Positions 63,233 to 64,000 of a stretch of DNA of 64,000 nt are shown here, one piece after another. The notes under the pieces are model-generated. The model was given only the letters and a program-made list of their open reading frames with translations. It was not told where the DNA came from and searched no databases. The DNA is from CAZYME01 sp964648115. Lineage in GTDB: Bacteria; Pseudomonadota; Gammaproteobacteria; Legionellales; Legionellaceae. The stretch covers positions 1 through 64,000 of the forward strand of contig CAZYME010000004.1 in assembly GCA_964648115.1 (NCBI GenBank), read 5' to 3'. The number at the start of each line of letters is the position of its first letter. The first letter of the stretch is position 1. The position numbers and the translations under genes were made by a program.

Positions 63233-64000
63233 ATGAAACATAAGATTAAAAAAATCATCGCAGTATTGTTGATAGCAGGCGCCTCTCAAGCATGGGCTCA
63301 ATTAAACCCCACAGCATATGCCACGGATGCGCGTATCAAACATGTTACTTATCAAGATAACAATGTAGTACCCATTCATGGTGTTCCTTTTACAGCAACG
63401 CAGGTGGTGTTTGGGAAGGATGAGGTGGTGATAGATAAAATGGGTGGCGACAGTGCGGTTTGGATGGTACGCCAAGTGGAAGGCATCCAGAACATGGTTT
63501 TTATTAAGCCTACGCAATTGGGCTCCAATTCCAACATGACAATTGTGACCAATAAACACAGTTATTACTTTCATCTGGTGAGCCGCGAAACCTTAGCGGA
63601 ACAGCAAAAAGACCGTACTTACGCCATTAAATTTATTTATCCGGAAGAGGAGGCTGCGCGTTTAAAGGAAAGCGCATTGAGAGCATCAAAAGCGCAACAT
63701 GATGTGATAAACCCTCAGAAAAACCCTGAAGCCTACAACTGGAATTATCGCTTCAGTGGGAACGCACAACTAACTCCCGCACACGTTTTTGATGATGGCA
63801 CGTTCACCTATTTTGAGTTGGGTAAGAATCAAGCCGTCCCTGCAATTTTTGCCGTCGATGACCAACAAGGCAAAGAGTCGGTAGTGAACACAAGACGCCA
63901 AGGAAGTTATCTGGTTGTTCAGCGCATCGCACCCCAATTTACCTTGCGAAGTGGAGGCACGGTTACATCCGTTTTCAACACCAATGAAATCAACCGCATA
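63233..64000 (+). CDS. lvhB9: LvhB9, VirB9-type outer-membrane complex protein (partial)
   Basis: The start at 63233 follows GAGGATG. The visible 256 codons have a signal peptide (cleavage after AWA) and the VirB9 pattern: ATDARIKHVTYQDNNVVPIH near the start, DSAVWMVRQVEGIQNMVFI in the middle and the KFIYPEEEA segment, followed by YNWNYRFSG and PAHVFDDGTFTYFEL of the C-terminal domain. The gene is open at the end of the window, so only the N-terminal majority is seen. It forms the outer-membrane core with VirB7 and VirB10. Confidence 0.9.
   Translation, partial: MKHKIKKIIAVLLIAGASQAWAQLNPTAYATDARIKHVTYQDNNVVPIHGVPFTATQVVFGKDEVVIDKMGGDSAVWMVRQVEGIQNMVFIKPTQLGSNSNMTIVTNKHSYYFHLVSRETLAEQQKDRTYAIKFIYPEEEAARLKESALRASKAQHDVINPQKNPEAYNWNYRFSGNAQLTPAHVFDDGTFTYFELGKNQAVPAIFAVDDQQGKESVVNTRRQGSYLVVQRIAPQFTLRSGGTVTSVFNTNEINRI

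Overview
The window looks like a chromosome segment of a Legionella species. The evidence is an lvr/lvh type IV secretion cluster in the order known from L. pneumophila (lvrA, lvrB, a CsrA paralogue lvrC, then lvhB2-B3-B4-B5-B7-B6-B8-B9), AT-rich sequence, many large orphan genes resembling type IV effectors, and FabV, VanX-like, YkuD, beta-CASP and CHASE/PAS signalling genes of gammaproteobacterial type. The species cannot be named from sequence alone.

Layout. 1-2120: two tandem membrane-anchored coiled-coil proteins, ending at a 3' fragment of tRNA-Asn (2074-2120). This probably marks the right edge of an island whose intact tRNA lies before the window. 2214-12540: a decayed accessory zone with a deleted papain-like hydrolase pseudogene, an orphan resolvase, three toxin-antitoxin pairs (one relBE-like, two HigBA-like), a DUF6624 protein, a glutathione transferase and several gene scraps. 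12772-32392: more chromosome-like genes. These include a mucin-like membrane protein, a porin-like barrel, fabV, a D,D-dipeptidase, a YkuD transpeptidase, a deacetylase, a P450, a five-gene reverse-strand signalling operon (CHASE-PAS histidine kinase, receiver, sensorless kinase, receiver-GGDEF, DUF2784), a nucleoside/NMP phosphorylase translationally coupled to PRPP synthetase, cytochrome c5, a beta-CASP nuclease and a VIT1-family transporter.

32555-45827: a cluster of orphan, effector-like genes punctuated by nearly identical ~87-bp REPIN-like repeats. It includes a 277-residue protein with a CNC/Maf-like eukaryotic bZIP domain and a predicted nuclear localisation signal, a 1101-residue helical protein, a 34-residue-repeat solenoid, an NTAN1/CheD-like putative deamidase, two surface proteins and a collagen-like (Gly-Ala-Thr) protein interrupted by a 100-N assembly gap.

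46247-64000: the left part of an integrated Lvh element. It opens with a 3' fragment of tRNA-Arg(ACG) on the minus strand (46247-46293), so the intact tRNA-Arg should lie to the right of the window. Cargo comprises two inverted paralogous P-loop kinases that share a 306-bp identical tract, a toxin-like 615-residue protein, two GNAT acetyltransferases, a secreted esterase and an Rpn-type nuclease. An S24/XRE repressor follows, divergent from the lvr/lvh operon, which runs off the end inside lvhB9.

The strongest candidate for something undescribed is the bZIP-like protein at 32555-33388. The CheD/NTAN1-like protein and the 34-residue repeat protein come next. All functional statements for orphan genes are inferences from motifs read by eye; no database search was possible.
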